The notes beneath the pieces were generated by a model. It worked only from the letters and a program-made list of their open reading frames with translations, searched no databases and was not told the DNA's origin. Both the position numbers and the translations under genes were made by a program. Below are positions 49,766 to 61,800 of a DNA stretch of 64,000 bases, one piece after another; the stretch's first letter is position 1; every line of letters starts with the position of its first letter. Where the stretch lies: NCBI RefSeq assembly GCF_964204865.1, contig NC_135250.1, positions 1,178,001 to 1,242,000 on the forward strand, in the 5' to 3' direction. The DNA is from Styela clava. Taxonomy: Eukaryota > Chordata > Ascidiacea > Stolidobranchia > Styelidae.

Positions 49766-50628
49766 ACACGAAAGCTATTGATATTAATTGCAACACGCTG
49801 TTAAACCAGCAAATATTTTTTGAATTGATAAAACCGCAACCACCATATTTCATAAAATGTTGAACACTATTGAAACATTGTAATGCTTCTTTATTGGCAT
49901 ATTTGATGTTGTTTACCGCAAAACTGTAATGAAAAAAAAAAAAGATGAGCATAAACGTGGCAGCTGTGCAAGAGAGAGAAAGAGTTTATTTGTTTTGTCT
50001 TCCAGATAACATATACACAACAAAAACATAATTAATAAAAAGCGAAACAGTTCTCGGTATAGACTGGGTGGCAACGATACGACCATGCGGTCATCGGAGT
50101 CTGTTACCACCCAACATTAATATCAATAAACATGAATAAAAAATGCTTCAGATATGTTTTAACATACTTTAGGTGTGTCCAGAAACAACATTAAGTTTCC
50201 ATGGAGAGAAAGAAAAATTAATAAAAAATTTACATATACACAATAGGCAATAACATATAGGCGTTTAGAGTTAAAAAAAAATTCGGTCATGTTACACACT
50301 TGATCAATTGTGGTATTGGTCAAATTTTACATGAATATGTATTTTTGAGTATATGGATGCATCAATTGTGTGGAATCGGGTATTTAAAGTTGAAGAATAC
50401 ACAATAACATTTTGTGTAAATGGTGAAAGACTTTAGGCAGTATATATATATATAAAGACATTAAACAAAATCATTACAAAGTAACAAAATAAATTTGAAC
50501 AGTTTATAGAGGACTTGCACGGGTCACGTGACATTGTTTACTGGACGGCAATAAAAACAAAAACGTCCATTTGGCTCCTGTCAGTTGAAAGTCGGATTAG
50601 ACGTTTCCGTTTTGTTTGGCTGTTGAAA

Positions 50629-50826
50629 ATGGTTATTTCGTATTGTTCCATTGGCTGTACGTATAGTATATAGACAACAAAATGGATCCTCAGTTATATT
50701 CCACTGTTTTCAGAAAATCCGGACCGTCGCGCAATGTGGATATCATCTATTGGCAGGACTGCTTGGTGTCAAGTCCATAAGTCATCTCGCTTGTGTTTCA
50801 CTGTTTGCGGACAGCACTTCGTTGAT
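50629..50826 (+). pseudogene. Decayed THAP-domain exon
   Basis: In frame 1 the ATG at 50629 reads MVISYCSIGCTYS and then a TAG. A second frame gives YRQQNGSSVIFHCFQ. Frame 1 resumes as ENPDRRAMWISSIGRTAW, then CGQHFVDG and a GTGAGT donor. Together these cover the THAP zinc-finger pattern (C-x3-C ... W ... C-x2-H, then F). The frame changes and stop show it is broken. THAP domains occur in host DNA-binding proteins and in P-element-type transposases; which source applies is unknown. A GC-rich leader with CACGTGAC lies just upstream. Confidence 0.6.
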
Positions 50827-51053
50827 GGTGAGTGATAATGTGCCGTTATCAATTTTTCAATCAAATATTCATAAGCCCCCTCATTTCAATGGAAAGCAGA
50901 TGACAGACTTGTTATTGTGAGGCCTAGGCGTAGGCCTACTTGCAGACTTGACTTGTGTAAGGAATTAATCATCAATTGCCATAAGGTCGCCGGTCCGCAG
51001 TAAGGTGACACAAAAAAACGGACAAGGCCGTAATAAAACCTCTACAATCTAAC

Positions 51054-51400
51054 CGGCGCGGCGGTGTGGCTCAACGGGCCAAGTGTTAGGAATACGCTCG
51101 CCATCGCACCTCTAATTACTCTGCGTGAGTTCGCAGGTTCGAATCCCATGCAGGAATGGTTATGTGCGAGAGGATTGCTGGACTCCTCGCCGTCGTTGGG
51201 TGGTTCACGTAACCGCTGGTCGGTTACGGCTTCCTCCACCACCAAGTCCATGCTTCCGAAAACAAACAATACAGTAAAACTAATCCCATACCCGACTTGG
51301 AATGTTAACCGGACGAGAGGCCGTGGTTCGCCATATGGATAAGCCGTCTTATCGGCTTTCCTCTCCCCCGGGATAAATATGTAAATCCTATCCTATCCTA
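51054..51400 (+). mobile_element. tRNA-derived SINE
   Basis: An A-box-like GTGGCTCAACGG (51065-51076) and a B box GGTTCGAATCCC (51136-51147) are spaced as in a tRNA gene. A non-tRNA body follows, and the tail is TAAATCCTATCCTATCCTA. Fragments of the same family occur at about 3408-3460, 4440-4488, 49673-49765, 52340-52370 and 61344-61425. Confidence 0.85.
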
Positions 51401-51572
51401 ACCACAAACACAACTAAAAATCAGCACCCAGCAGCAAACCAGACAAACATAACGCATTTGAGCAGCATGTCTGACTTCACAAACAATTGAAATGTCAGTA
51501 TGTCGTAATAATGCTGGGTCAATTGTTTCCACTACGCCCGTATAAGACTGTTTATCATCAGTCCGTATAAGA

Positions 51573-51872
51573 CAGTGGTTCTCAAACTTTTCAATCCGCG
51601 CCCCTTTTTAAGAATTTGTGGAGTCCCGCGCCGCACCTCAAATAATAACTAGCTGGCAATAAGCTACAAATAGTAAGGCGAAAGTATGTTTTATTCAAAA
51701 AACACGTTGGAAATACGTGAATGGAACGTAAACATCCAATATAAAGAAATATAGATATCCGAAATGAGGCGGACAAGATGAAATCTAACAATTTTTTTTC
51801 ATTTTTAAATAGCTTCACGCCCCCTCAAATTATGGTCTACGCCTCCCTTGTGGGGCGCGCCCCACTGTTTAA
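51573..51872. mobile_element. Probable non-autonomous hAT-like element
   Basis: It starts CAGTGGTTCTCAAACTTTTC and contains CGCGCCCCTTTTT near the left and TGTGGGGCGCGCCCCACTG at the right. The flanks GTATAAGA and TTTAAGAA agree loosely. The right boundary is uncertain. Confidence 0.55.
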
Positions 51873-52370
51873 GAAGAAGTTTTTTTGATGGAAGCTTTAT
51901 TAAAGGGTTTATGTTGAAGGCCTGTGAAGTAATAGCAGCATTATTTTTGATTCAACAATTAAAGTTCACAAATGAGCCTTTCGCTCACGACTAACATACG
52001 GACGTTTGCATGGTGCCTTAAGACTAGCAAACCAACGTAACATCGAGTCTGTCATCTCTACAAAACGGTGCCAAATTTTTTTAATAAATTTTGGCGATGT
52101 ACATCGTGTTGAAAATTTCATCATGTAGAAATATAGTTTTTGTAGTGTAATTTGTATTGTAGTTCTGTCAGTTTCTTAAAATAAGTTCTGTGCGATTCTT
52201 ACATCAGAAACTTTTATAATAAAAATGAGCATCGTTCTTTTTTTCATTCAACTGTTCAGCGATCACAGGTTTAAATCACTCAGTTAGGATCATACAGCGA
52301 TGGAACTCTGATGTCACACAAGCGCTTATAACGTTAGGGGATAGGATAGGATTTACATATTTATCCCGCA

Positions 52371-52610
52371 ATGCATGTCCTCACTTGCATGTCCTGGATT
52401 TCAGTACCGACCGCCGTCGCGTGCGGACGTGGCTACCTCGAGCCGAAGATATGCATTCGAGAAGTGAATCCCAGACTTAGTGACATCAATAAACAAATAA
52501 CAGAAATAGCAGATTTTTTAATGATGGACTGGAAATGTGCAACATGGGTGCAAAATGGAAGATTTTGTGATGGACGAAATTATGCTCTGCTCAAATAGGG
52601 AGAAGACCTG
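52371..52610 (+). pseudogene. Fragment resembling an SGNH-like domain of a retroelement or unknown gene
   Basis: The frame reads CGRGYLEPKICIREVNPRLS, then DINKQITEIADFLM, then QNGRFCDGRNYALL followed by a stop and GEDLIY. The layout (N-x2-I..I near the middle, then DGR and a downstream G.DL) recalls the C-terminal part of SGNH hydrolase-like domains carried by some retroelements. It starts next to a SINE tail. Short, no flanking exons; identity is tentative. Confidence 0.25.
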
Positions 52611-52699
52611 ATATACAAATGGTAAACCGTAAATATATACTTCTACGGTTAAACCAGAGCCATTAGATAATGGTGGTGGTATATATTTACGGTTAAACT

Positions 52700-55015
52700 G
52701 CACGAACTGAAATTTGAAAATTCACAATCGATTTTTACATTGGTGTGTTAACGTTTTAGTAGATTTTACTAGATATATGTTTGAGCATGGAACGGAAACA
52801 TGCATTCGCACCTCATTCTAGGATTTTTCGGACTGTTTGTTTACATGCCGCATCACACGCACAGCGGATATTTAATTCACTGTTTTGTCTTTGAAAAGAT
52901 TGCACGCAACCTGATTACCAAGTGAAACGCCTGAGTAATGACTGCCGTCAATATTCATGTTTATTTGTTTGTGTTTGTGACTCGTTTTCTTTTTTCTTTG
53001 GTAAGTGAAGCGTTTAATACGTTTTAAACCTATTTTATTAGGTTTTGTTCACTTTCCAGATTCTTCGCCTTAATCTTTTGTGTATATGTGTTTATTTTGT
53101 TTTTGCGAATGAATCGAAATAAAATCTTATCTTATCTTGTGTTAGAGTCACTTTGTGTGCAACCAAACCTTTTTTCTAAGCAACCCAAATTTTGTAAAAA
53201 TGTAAATTTCGTAAAATCTCGCGACCAAGGATATGCGCAACCACATAGCCGTCTCACATTGTTTCTTTTTCCCATGGAAAAGTATGTCAATTTTCATCTT
53301 GCGCTTATCCCCTGTAGCGACTGCATTGATGCGTAGTGGTCGTCTCGGTAACTAGAATAGTTTGTTTATTCTGAGATGACGCGTTTTACGTCATATCGTA
53401 CGATCCAAACTGCAAAGAGGCGTGTCTGCATCTGCATTGCGTGATATCGATGTATTTATTATTGATATGCTAAGTAGGTCAATCATAAAGTCGATAAAAG
53501 ACTTCGCGCATTCGGCTTTGTTTCGCGATTGTCATTTTTTGATAGATCATTGTCTGCGCGTGTCGGCATCTGCTTGATTTAAAAAATAAATTAGTGTCAT
53601 ACAACATATGCATGCGGTGAACTCGTGGGCCAAAAATACAAAAGACAAAAAGAGGATTAAATAATAAATGAAGTACAGTGCAGTACGTTTCAGCCAATGA
53701 CATTAAACAACATGATGCGCAACTCCGGCATTTTTGTCCGAAGATCGTATTCGATAGCACGCTCCAATGCACATACTGAAAACGAGCGGATGTGTGCTGC
53801 TTTCAAGGCGTAGCACGAATGGTGTTCGTGCCTGCTTTGACAGTTGTTGTCGATTTTAATGATATTTTTGAAAGTTGGGGTAAAAAGAAATCGGTAAAAG
53901 GTAAGGTGAATACTATTGTTGTATATCACACCCGGGCATCGCACTATTAAGTACATGTGGGAAAGCCAGCCTTTGTCAAATACCACGAAGTTATTAATTC
54001 AGTACGGTACGTAGTTGCCCATTTGCCGAAATTACATATTTACTTACCCCTTATGGTTTCAAATAGTTCATGCACCTCCAGTTAGATTTTTTTTAATCAG
54101 TGAGGATATATACTCATTGTTGATTGCTGCTCATTGTAACATACTATTACGCATTCACTTTTATTTGCGTATTGAATCAAAGTGTTAACAAGTTCAACTA
54201 ACATTTCACTCATACCGGTCTATATTGTATAGTCTGATTTCTCAAGTATTTGGAGCCACGAATGCTTGTAATTTTCTGACTAAACCCTTTTATTAGTTGG
54301 TTTATATACCAAATTCAGTAAAATATTTTTTAAATAAAACATGAGATGTTGGATTTATTAGCTTTTCCATTCTGAATCATATAGACTGCTTTATTTATTC
54401 TTAACGAAAATTAATAAATCTCCTCTCTTTCTTCAGATGTGAAAGTTGTGGACAAACCTGTCTAAGCATTGTGAGACTCTTGCAGCACAAGAGGCAATAG
54501 CAGAAATAGTAAGTATATCAATCAAGAAATTAAGTCGACATAAAGCAAAACTTTCAACTATTCGTCTAATCTCAATTTCCTATTATTTGTTCACAGGACA
54601 ACTATAGCAGACGGGGAGATATCAGAAGTCTGGCGACATATCAGTGACAGTGTGATTCCAAGAAATATAATGCAATTGAAAATAGAAATTTGCAATAGAA
54701 AAACAACCTATGGAGGCATGCAAAGGCATTTGACCCTCCGGTAGAGTTGTGTATGGCCCCCACATCCTGCAGGGCTTGAGGAAAATAACTAAAAATTCCA
54801 AAGCGTAAGATTGCATAAGCGGTCTTATTTGTAAAAGGGCACAAAACACGCCAGACATACTTAAAACAGCTTTGGAAATGAGGATTACGGGTACCTCACT
54901 GCACCTGTGTTATATTTGGTTCATCAACTTTTGGTAGTACTATAGAAGAAATTCCGGAAGGGGTATAATCATCATTCATGATAAAATACTATCATATATT
55001 TTTTGAACAACTTCA
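52700..55015. other. Repeat-derived intergenic DNA without a recognised gene
   Basis: It holds coding-looking minus-strand pieces (53986-53690) that recur inverted near 57385-57480, and short open frames around 54622-54858. I do not recognise a protein family. A small GTAAGT/AG-like pattern near 54430-54600 does not assemble into a convincing exon. Confidence 0.4.
53685..53770 (-). repeat. Inverted partner of the repeat at 57385-57480
   Basis: On the minus strand CATTGGAGCGTGCTATCGAA through CATCATGTTGTTTAATGTCA and ATTGG matches the plus strand at 57385-57480 (CATTGGAGCGTATCATGAAA ... CATGTTGTTTAATGTCATTG) with scattered differences. The minus-strand frame is open here, so the repeat may derive from an element ORF. 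Confidence 0.65.
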
Positions 55016-55023
55016 ATCTAGAC

Positions 55024-56199
55024 CAGGAATCTCAAACTCGCGGCCCCAGAACCAGTGCGGCCCTCGAACGCTTAACAATAATTGTAATAGTATTTTGGAA
55101 GTTTTTTTTTTATCTAAATGTAATAGATTTTTCAAACCTTCTAAAGTGAAATTGATTATTCACACAGAAAACAATTTACTGAAAGTAGTTTTGGAATATT
55201 AATTTTTTTTGTCCACATTTTGACCCAATTAAGAATACACATCACGCTAGCAAAAGAATACTTGAATAAAACACTTGAGTAATTAAATTAAACGCAAAGT
55301 ACATGAAGAAGGTGGCATTTTCGAAGAAAATGGGAGTTGTAACATTTCTGCTCTTCACAAAATTCTGAAGCACATTGTTTAATTTGTCATATTTCCATCA
55401 ATACAATCAAAAAACACAATAAGCTCAGCAGTCAATATGACAAATTCGAAGAACAACTTCGAACAGAAAATTTCCATGTGTTTGTATATTAATATAATTA
55501 TACAACAACTTAGTTACTAAATATCAATAATAATTCAAGCAATCCTATGCCACGCAATGTAGTGCGAAATGTCTTGTCGAAAAAATCTGTCATTTGTTTT
55601 TTTACTGATCTATACATGAAATGATAAAAGTAACTTTTTTGCATTACTGGAATTAATTAAACATTCGTAAAGATCCAGATAAACCCATGATCATGTGGCC
55701 TCGTTAGTTAGAGTTGGTACTATAAAATCATTTCAGACTGGCCTTAGTATGCTGGTGACACAAAAAAGATGCCAAACGCCAGGACAAATGTAATTATTAA
55801 AACATTGAGTTTATACTGTAGTATTTTTGTTAATTTTAGGTTCATATATTTAGATTAAGTTATTTTTAGTGTATGTATTATTCTTTCCTTATTCAAAGCT
55901 TGTTCAAAAATTATTTTGATGGTTGTACATAGAATTTTACGATTTTTTATAATAAATACTGTAACTTGCAAATGTTGCAATAATAGTGGAATGCAAATAT
56001 TAATATGTAATTGCATTTGAAATTGAAGAAAATAATAAAACTTAATCCAACTGTTTAGTTGCATCACAATATATGTCACAAACTAAAACTATCTTAAATA
56101 TATCTTTTGAGTATACATTATCAAAAACTGTTTGCGGCTCTTTTTACAATTTTCAAAATGCAATGCGGCTCTCGAAAACCCATGAGTTTGACACCACTG
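55024..56199. mobile_element. Long non-autonomous hAT-like element
   Basis: The left end CAGGAATCTCAAACTCGCGG with GTGCGGCCCTCGAACG is paired with the right end AATGCGGCTCTCGAAAACCC and ATGAGTTTGACACCACTG. The flanks ATCTAGAC and ATCTATTC match at six of eight positions. The interior of about 1.1 kb is AT-rich, with no transposase that I can read. Confidence 0.75.
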
Positions 56200-57384
56200 A
56201 TCTATTCTAGACGATTCAAGCATTGCTTTGGGAAATTATATCACTTCAATTAAATTGAAATAATCTCGCTATATTAAATACAAAATCGTTGCTATCATAA
56301 AGGTAAACCAATTCAGCCACTCGAAATATATTGGCCTTCACAAAGCAATGGAGGCAAAATTGAGAGTTCATGAGTTATGAACATTTGTTATTTTCTTTGT
56401 CTTGAACTTTCCATACTCCACAGCCCCTATTAATTTTTATTAATTTTAATTACCATGTGATGGTCATACATACCTTTAACTTGTATTTTCTGTCATGATG
56501 TATTATCTCAATGTGCCAAACTATTAATTAGTGTGCATATTTTGCTTCCAGATGACATAAATGTATTGTCATGTTTATTACCTCAGCTAGGAGTATTGAC
56601 AAGAAAAAGGTGCCAGTAAATTAGGTAAAAAAATTTCAACTCATTGTTATAATCAGAATTCACAATCAATAGGAATTATAAACAGCCAACAATCAGTGAG
56701 AATTATATGCGAAATCCCTCAGAATAAATTTGTCTAAAATCGGAGGAAGGCAAAAAATATAGGTAGTTTCCATTTCAAGAAGAATTGCTCGAGCCAAACT
56801 AAATGAGCATCGTCAGGTGATCGGTAAGGCTGCAAGTTGAATTCAGCCCTGCAACCTCCTGCATAGAAGATAATATTAATTAGTGGGCTATGAGCTAAAT
56901 TCCTAAATTTAAACAAACCTATCTACGATGCATTATGTACCAGCAATGTTACCTACGATTAACTGAATATGTAATATGTCTAATAAATTCACCTACAAAA
57001 GCAAGTTCGATAGGTGCAAACTTTGTGTTATGGAATTGTATCGCAGCACAGTTTTGTATGACACCCTCTTTAAATGAAATTTCAATGATTAAGCGCAAAC
57101 ATTAAAATTACTAACTTTGTCATTATCTGCAAAATGTTCCACACAAATCTTTCCGCTATCGCGTTTGTAATCTTCTCTGATAAAAAAAAAAGTCTATGAT
57201 GTCCAGAATTGCTCTTTACAGCTTGCCTGTTATTCCAGCTTTCCAAGTAAGCAAAACTTCTTAGATATAGAGATTATTTTGTTTCGTTACAGACGCAAAA
57301 AGGCAGTTACTACACGTAAAAAAGACGCCGAGTAGCAAAAGCGAGCGGAAAACGGACGCGAAAGGCGACGAGAAATATGTGCAT
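56200..57384. other. Intergenic DNA, no gene recognised
   Basis: AT-rich, with only short frames. Nothing recognised. Confidence 0.5.
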
Positions 57385-57480
57385 TGGAGCGTATCATGAA
57401 ATACAATGTTTTGCCTGTAGTCTTATGGAGTGACGTCAGAGTTGCCTATCATGTTGTTTAATGTCATTGGTTTCAGCGTA
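57385..57480 (+). repeat. Inverted partner of the repeat at 53685-53770
   Basis: CATTGGAGCGTATCATGAAA, a diverged centre, then CATGTTGTTTAATGTCATTG. The open frame seen in the other copy is not conserved. Confidence 0.65.
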
Positions 57481-57856
57481 GACTGGGAGATGGCGATACC
57501 ACCATATAGCCATAGGTCGTTGAAGTCAGCTGTTCCTGAATTTAGACAATTTTTTTGTGATGAGAAAGAAAAGTAAAATTGATTCAGACCAAGGTATGTG
57601 TGAAGGTATACTCTAGTACGGTAGTAATTGTATACAGATTGAAGCTAGGCTTGTTCTGTAGTTAGGGTATTAGTGTGTAAACATGTGAATTCTGGAATTA
57701 CAGAAATTCTCAGCCTTATCAAGCAAAAAATGAAAGTAAAAGAATTATTGATATCAGTGTGGGAGGGGATAACTGGAAAAGTGTATGTGAATCACATTAC
57801 TTTGATTACTGCATTAACAAAATATATTATTCAGATATTGCTGTATCAGTCTACCA

Positions 57857-57950
57857 CAGGGGTGGGCAACATTCGGCCCGCGACGAGATTTTGACTGGCC
57901 CGCTGACTGTACATCAGTACACTATGATATTACATTATTACAATTTTAGT
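57857..57950. mobile_element. One end of a hAT-like element
   Basis: ACAGGGGTGGGCAACATTCG followed by GCCCGCGACGAG and TGGCCCGCTGAC is a typical left end of CCCGC-type hAT derivatives. A matching right end was not found; TCCGGCCTGCCAAGAACTTC near 58112 may be a remnant. Confidence 0.5.
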
Positions 57951-58431
57951 AGGTCTACATACTGACATAATGATAAATTCATTATGTGTTTTTTGGTCTT
58001 TATTTTTTTGTAGTTTAAACTTCACTTTGAACGCGAATTATAATTTTCTTTCTTGCATTAGCGAATAAATAAGTGATTAAGATATTGAATAATGAATACT
58101 ATTCATGTCATAATCCGGCCTGCCAAGAACTTCATTTTCCTTGATTTTTGCTATAGCATTCTTGCGTTATACGCATAAGGATCCACCTGCGCAAAGGCAT
58201 AGAGCAAGGAAAGGTAGTTTAGTTTCACGCAACCCCAACTGTTAGAATTGATATTTTTATTACCATTTTTTTTATTACTTGTGTCGGTATAATATTTCAT
58301 GCCAGACAGAAATAAAATATCTGAATCTAAAATTTGAAAACTAGTGAGACTAAACTCAGTGATTGAGTTGATTTCGCCCATGGACTGTTGGATGACTTTT
58401 GACTGGACTTCATACCTAGGCCAATAATTCA

Positions 58432-58450
58432 CCCCCCCCCCCCCCCCCCC
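58432..58450. repeat. Run of 19 C
   Basis: A homopolymer of C, the mirror case of the 16-G run at 37121-37136. Length may be uncertain in sequencing. Confidence 0.9.
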
Positions 58451-58803
58451 ATATTAGTTGGTATAGTAATAATGTAATGTTTTAATCCTCTAGTTTGTTT
58501 ACTGGTTAAATACAGGGTTCTAGTTTTTCGAAGGTGACCCATACTTGACACCACCTGGCCCATACCTTGCGTGATAATTTATTTTTAAATGACATTTTTG
58601 TTGAAAAATTCACTTTTTCCCAAAGCTGGTTCTAATAACCCCCAAAAAATGCTGGAAATGATTAGCTATTATGTTCAACTTTCAGTGAGTAAAAGAGTCA
58701 TTATTTAGAGCAAAGGACGAAAATGGTATACTCTACCAAACTTTGGTGGCCCATCCATACCTCTCCACTTTCCCCTATGTACAAGATCACCTTTTTTATT
58801 TTC

Positions 58804-58805
58804 AG
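58804..58805 (+). promoter_or_regulatory. Splice acceptor in the 5' leader of the sphingomyelinase gene
   Basis: CCTTTTTTATTTTCAG ends 92 bases before the ATG at 58898, a strong 3' splice site consensus. Either a 5'-UTR intron or a trans-splice site. Confidence 0.45.
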
Positions 58806-58897
58806 GTTATATTATTAGATAGGAATTAATATGAAAGATATTAAAGTTTAATAAAAAATTATTCAGACTGAAAAAATCAAGAAAACTTAAAAGTATA

Positions 58898-61800
58898 ATG
58901 GAAAAGAAAACAATTTCATTATTTATAATATTTTTCGTCATCGTGACAAAAAAAGAATTTTCTTCTGCGCTACCAACAAACATTTCTGAAGAAGCAGAAC
59001 TAAGATTTATAAAAAATGTTTACGAAGGCGAAGACAGTCGAACACTTTTTATGGAAAAAGTGCAGAAATTAGGACGAAATAACACAGACGCGGAGTTGAA
59101 TATGCTTTTGCCATATAATAATTTAATGTCTCTTGGGTCCCTCAAGTGTTCCGCTTGCAAATTGACATTAGAGTACGCTCTGTGGAAGTTCAAAAAACCT
59201 GACGGAACTTATGATGGGTTGCCAGAGTTTGTTGAATCCGCCTGTAAAAGATTGAAAATAGAAACTACAGACGTCTGTGATGGGATTGTAACAACTTATA
59301 AATCTGTGGTAAGCACTTATTTTATTTTCCAAAAAAATTTGCTTATAAGCAGCCAGGGTCACATGTATTCCGAAGCAAAGTTTCCCGAAATGCAGAAAAA
59401 ATACTGAAACCAGGGATTGCCAGAACCACATACTTGACTATTTCGAATACATTCTAAAAAAATGTTTTTGAATTTGGAATTTTACTACATTCTAAAATAC
59501 CCCACATCTGCCATGTGTCATAAGCACTTCATGTCGGCGCTAATTGAAATCTTTTGAAATTGGCTGTAATTTATTGCACAAGTCTGTCTTCGATTACGAT
59601 GAAATGAAATGGCGCTAAGTGTGTGCAATATTTAATATTCTTATCAAAAGGATATTCGAATATTGAATTCAAATTGGCCATACCTGACTGAAACTATATA
59701 GATTTATGATGATGCATCATGTGCACTTATTCAGGAGATTGATTTCTGAGAGAAGCTTTTTACTGAAGTACCAAAAGACTAAAAAAAATGTTTTCAGAAT
59801 AAGTGGTACTCCCGTAGGGTGTGTACCTGGTTAGGGTTAGGCTGTAACTTTATTCCGATTTTCCTTATTTTAGTTCTATTTTGGGGACTGTCTGTGTTAG
59901 CCAAGTGGAATTACCCCCTGCCCATAAGTTTCAGTTCCTTTAGATGACTTCATGTAAAGTAGCCGAACAAAAATAGTTACCTCCATATTGGTACACATAC
60001 TTCTGGAGCGCCAAATAAGTGTAGTGTAGAATTGTCATAGTCGTTTTGCTAATTGTAATAGTTATCTTATCTTTTCAGGTTCTCACTTTATTGCATGAAC
60101 TCCAGTTAACAGGCGAACAAGTTTGTGGACTTATCCTTCCATCAACTTGTTACTCCGCAGATTTACCTTGGAATAAGATTAAATGGAACGTTACAATACC
60201 TGGTGTCATCCCCAAGAATGCCACATCATCATACACCAGAAATACTAGAGGCACAAAAAGCACAGCCCGAGTTTTACACCTTTCCGATATCCATATGGAT
60301 TTAAATTACAAGCTGGGTGGAAATGTCGACTGCTCTGAACCGTTATGTTGCAGGGACACTAAGAAAATGAAATCAGACTCAAGGCAAGCAGGGTATTGGG
60401 GCAGTTTAGGATATTGTGACACACCTTACTGGACTCTTGAAAATTTTTTACAGCAAACTTCAAAAAATACGTACGATTATATTATCTGGACTGGAGACTT
60501 ACCAGCTCATAATGACTGGAGTCAGAGTCGTGACAATCAGATTTCTGTCCTATATAATCTCACTTCTCTGTTAATAAAATATTTTCCGAAAACCCCAATC
60601 TACCCTTCTCTCGGAAACCATGAAAGTTTCCCGGTCAACAGTTTTCCTCCCCGGTATGTGGACGACAACAATTCAATAACATGGCTTTACAAGGCACTTA
60701 CAAAAGCATGGTCGCCATGGTTACCAGCCGATGCCCTTAAATCTGTGAGCCAATCAGGCTGCTACACGACCCTAGTGCGGCCAAGGTTCCGTATTGTGTC
60801 ATTGAACATGAACTATTGCAACCAACAAAACTGGTGGATGCTGATTAACCCTGTTGACCCAAATCATGAACTCGAGTGGCTTGTGAGTACACTTCTGAAG
60901 GCAGAACTCAACGATGAGAGGGTTCACATTCTTGGACATATTCCTCCAGGTGAATGAGTTTTATTGTAATACAGTTATTTTATTTTTTATACACGCAAAG
61001 TCGAGAACATCCAGTTTGTAAATATTTGTTACCAATCCATGTGTGGTATGAAAATAGTTTACCAGATACTCATATGGGATACATAAACTTAATAAACATA
61101 AATATATACCCAGATCAGACGAAACGTTACACAAATATATCAGTGTTAGTGTGCAGCTGGACGCACTAAAGATCACTTGGGTTAATTATTTTTACTCTTG
61201 CTACAGCCTCCTTGCATTATAACCATACTGATACACTAGCACAAAGGCATAGAAGAAAGACAAGTAGCTGAGAGAAAGCCCCACAGAAGACAAATTATAA
61301 TCTAGAAGGTTGTGAAAGCTGTAAGCCTATAATCAACTGACTAGGGGTTATGTAAACCACAGTACAGAGGCGAATAGTCCAGCAATCCCATCGCATATAT
61401 TTATATCCCACCGGATTCGAACGGCTCGATTAGATTTGAACCCACGACAAATGCACCTGCATACTCTTGCACCTATGGAAATTTGCATCTACAGATATTT
61501 GAACCCATACTAACCCTCTTCCATGGAAATTTGCATCTACAGATATTTGAACCCATACTAACCCTAATCCATGGATTTTAGCAATGATATATAGATTGAA
61601 CCCACGGATATACGGGTGCAAATGTGCGTGGGTTCAAATGTGCTGTCACCGATTCGAACATGAGAAATTGTTTAGGGTTTTGATGCACCAACCACGGAGC
61701 CATAAGTGACCTATTTTGCGATTCACAAATATGTGTGATATTATAGTAAAGCAAGAACAACTGATAGGAAGTCTACCAATAGTGCATGTAATAGAGAAAC

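Noticed and set aside
51054-51147. A functional tRNA gene
   Set aside because: Pol III boxes are present, but the sequence does not fold as a full cloverleaf in my reading, and it continues into a SINE body and tail.
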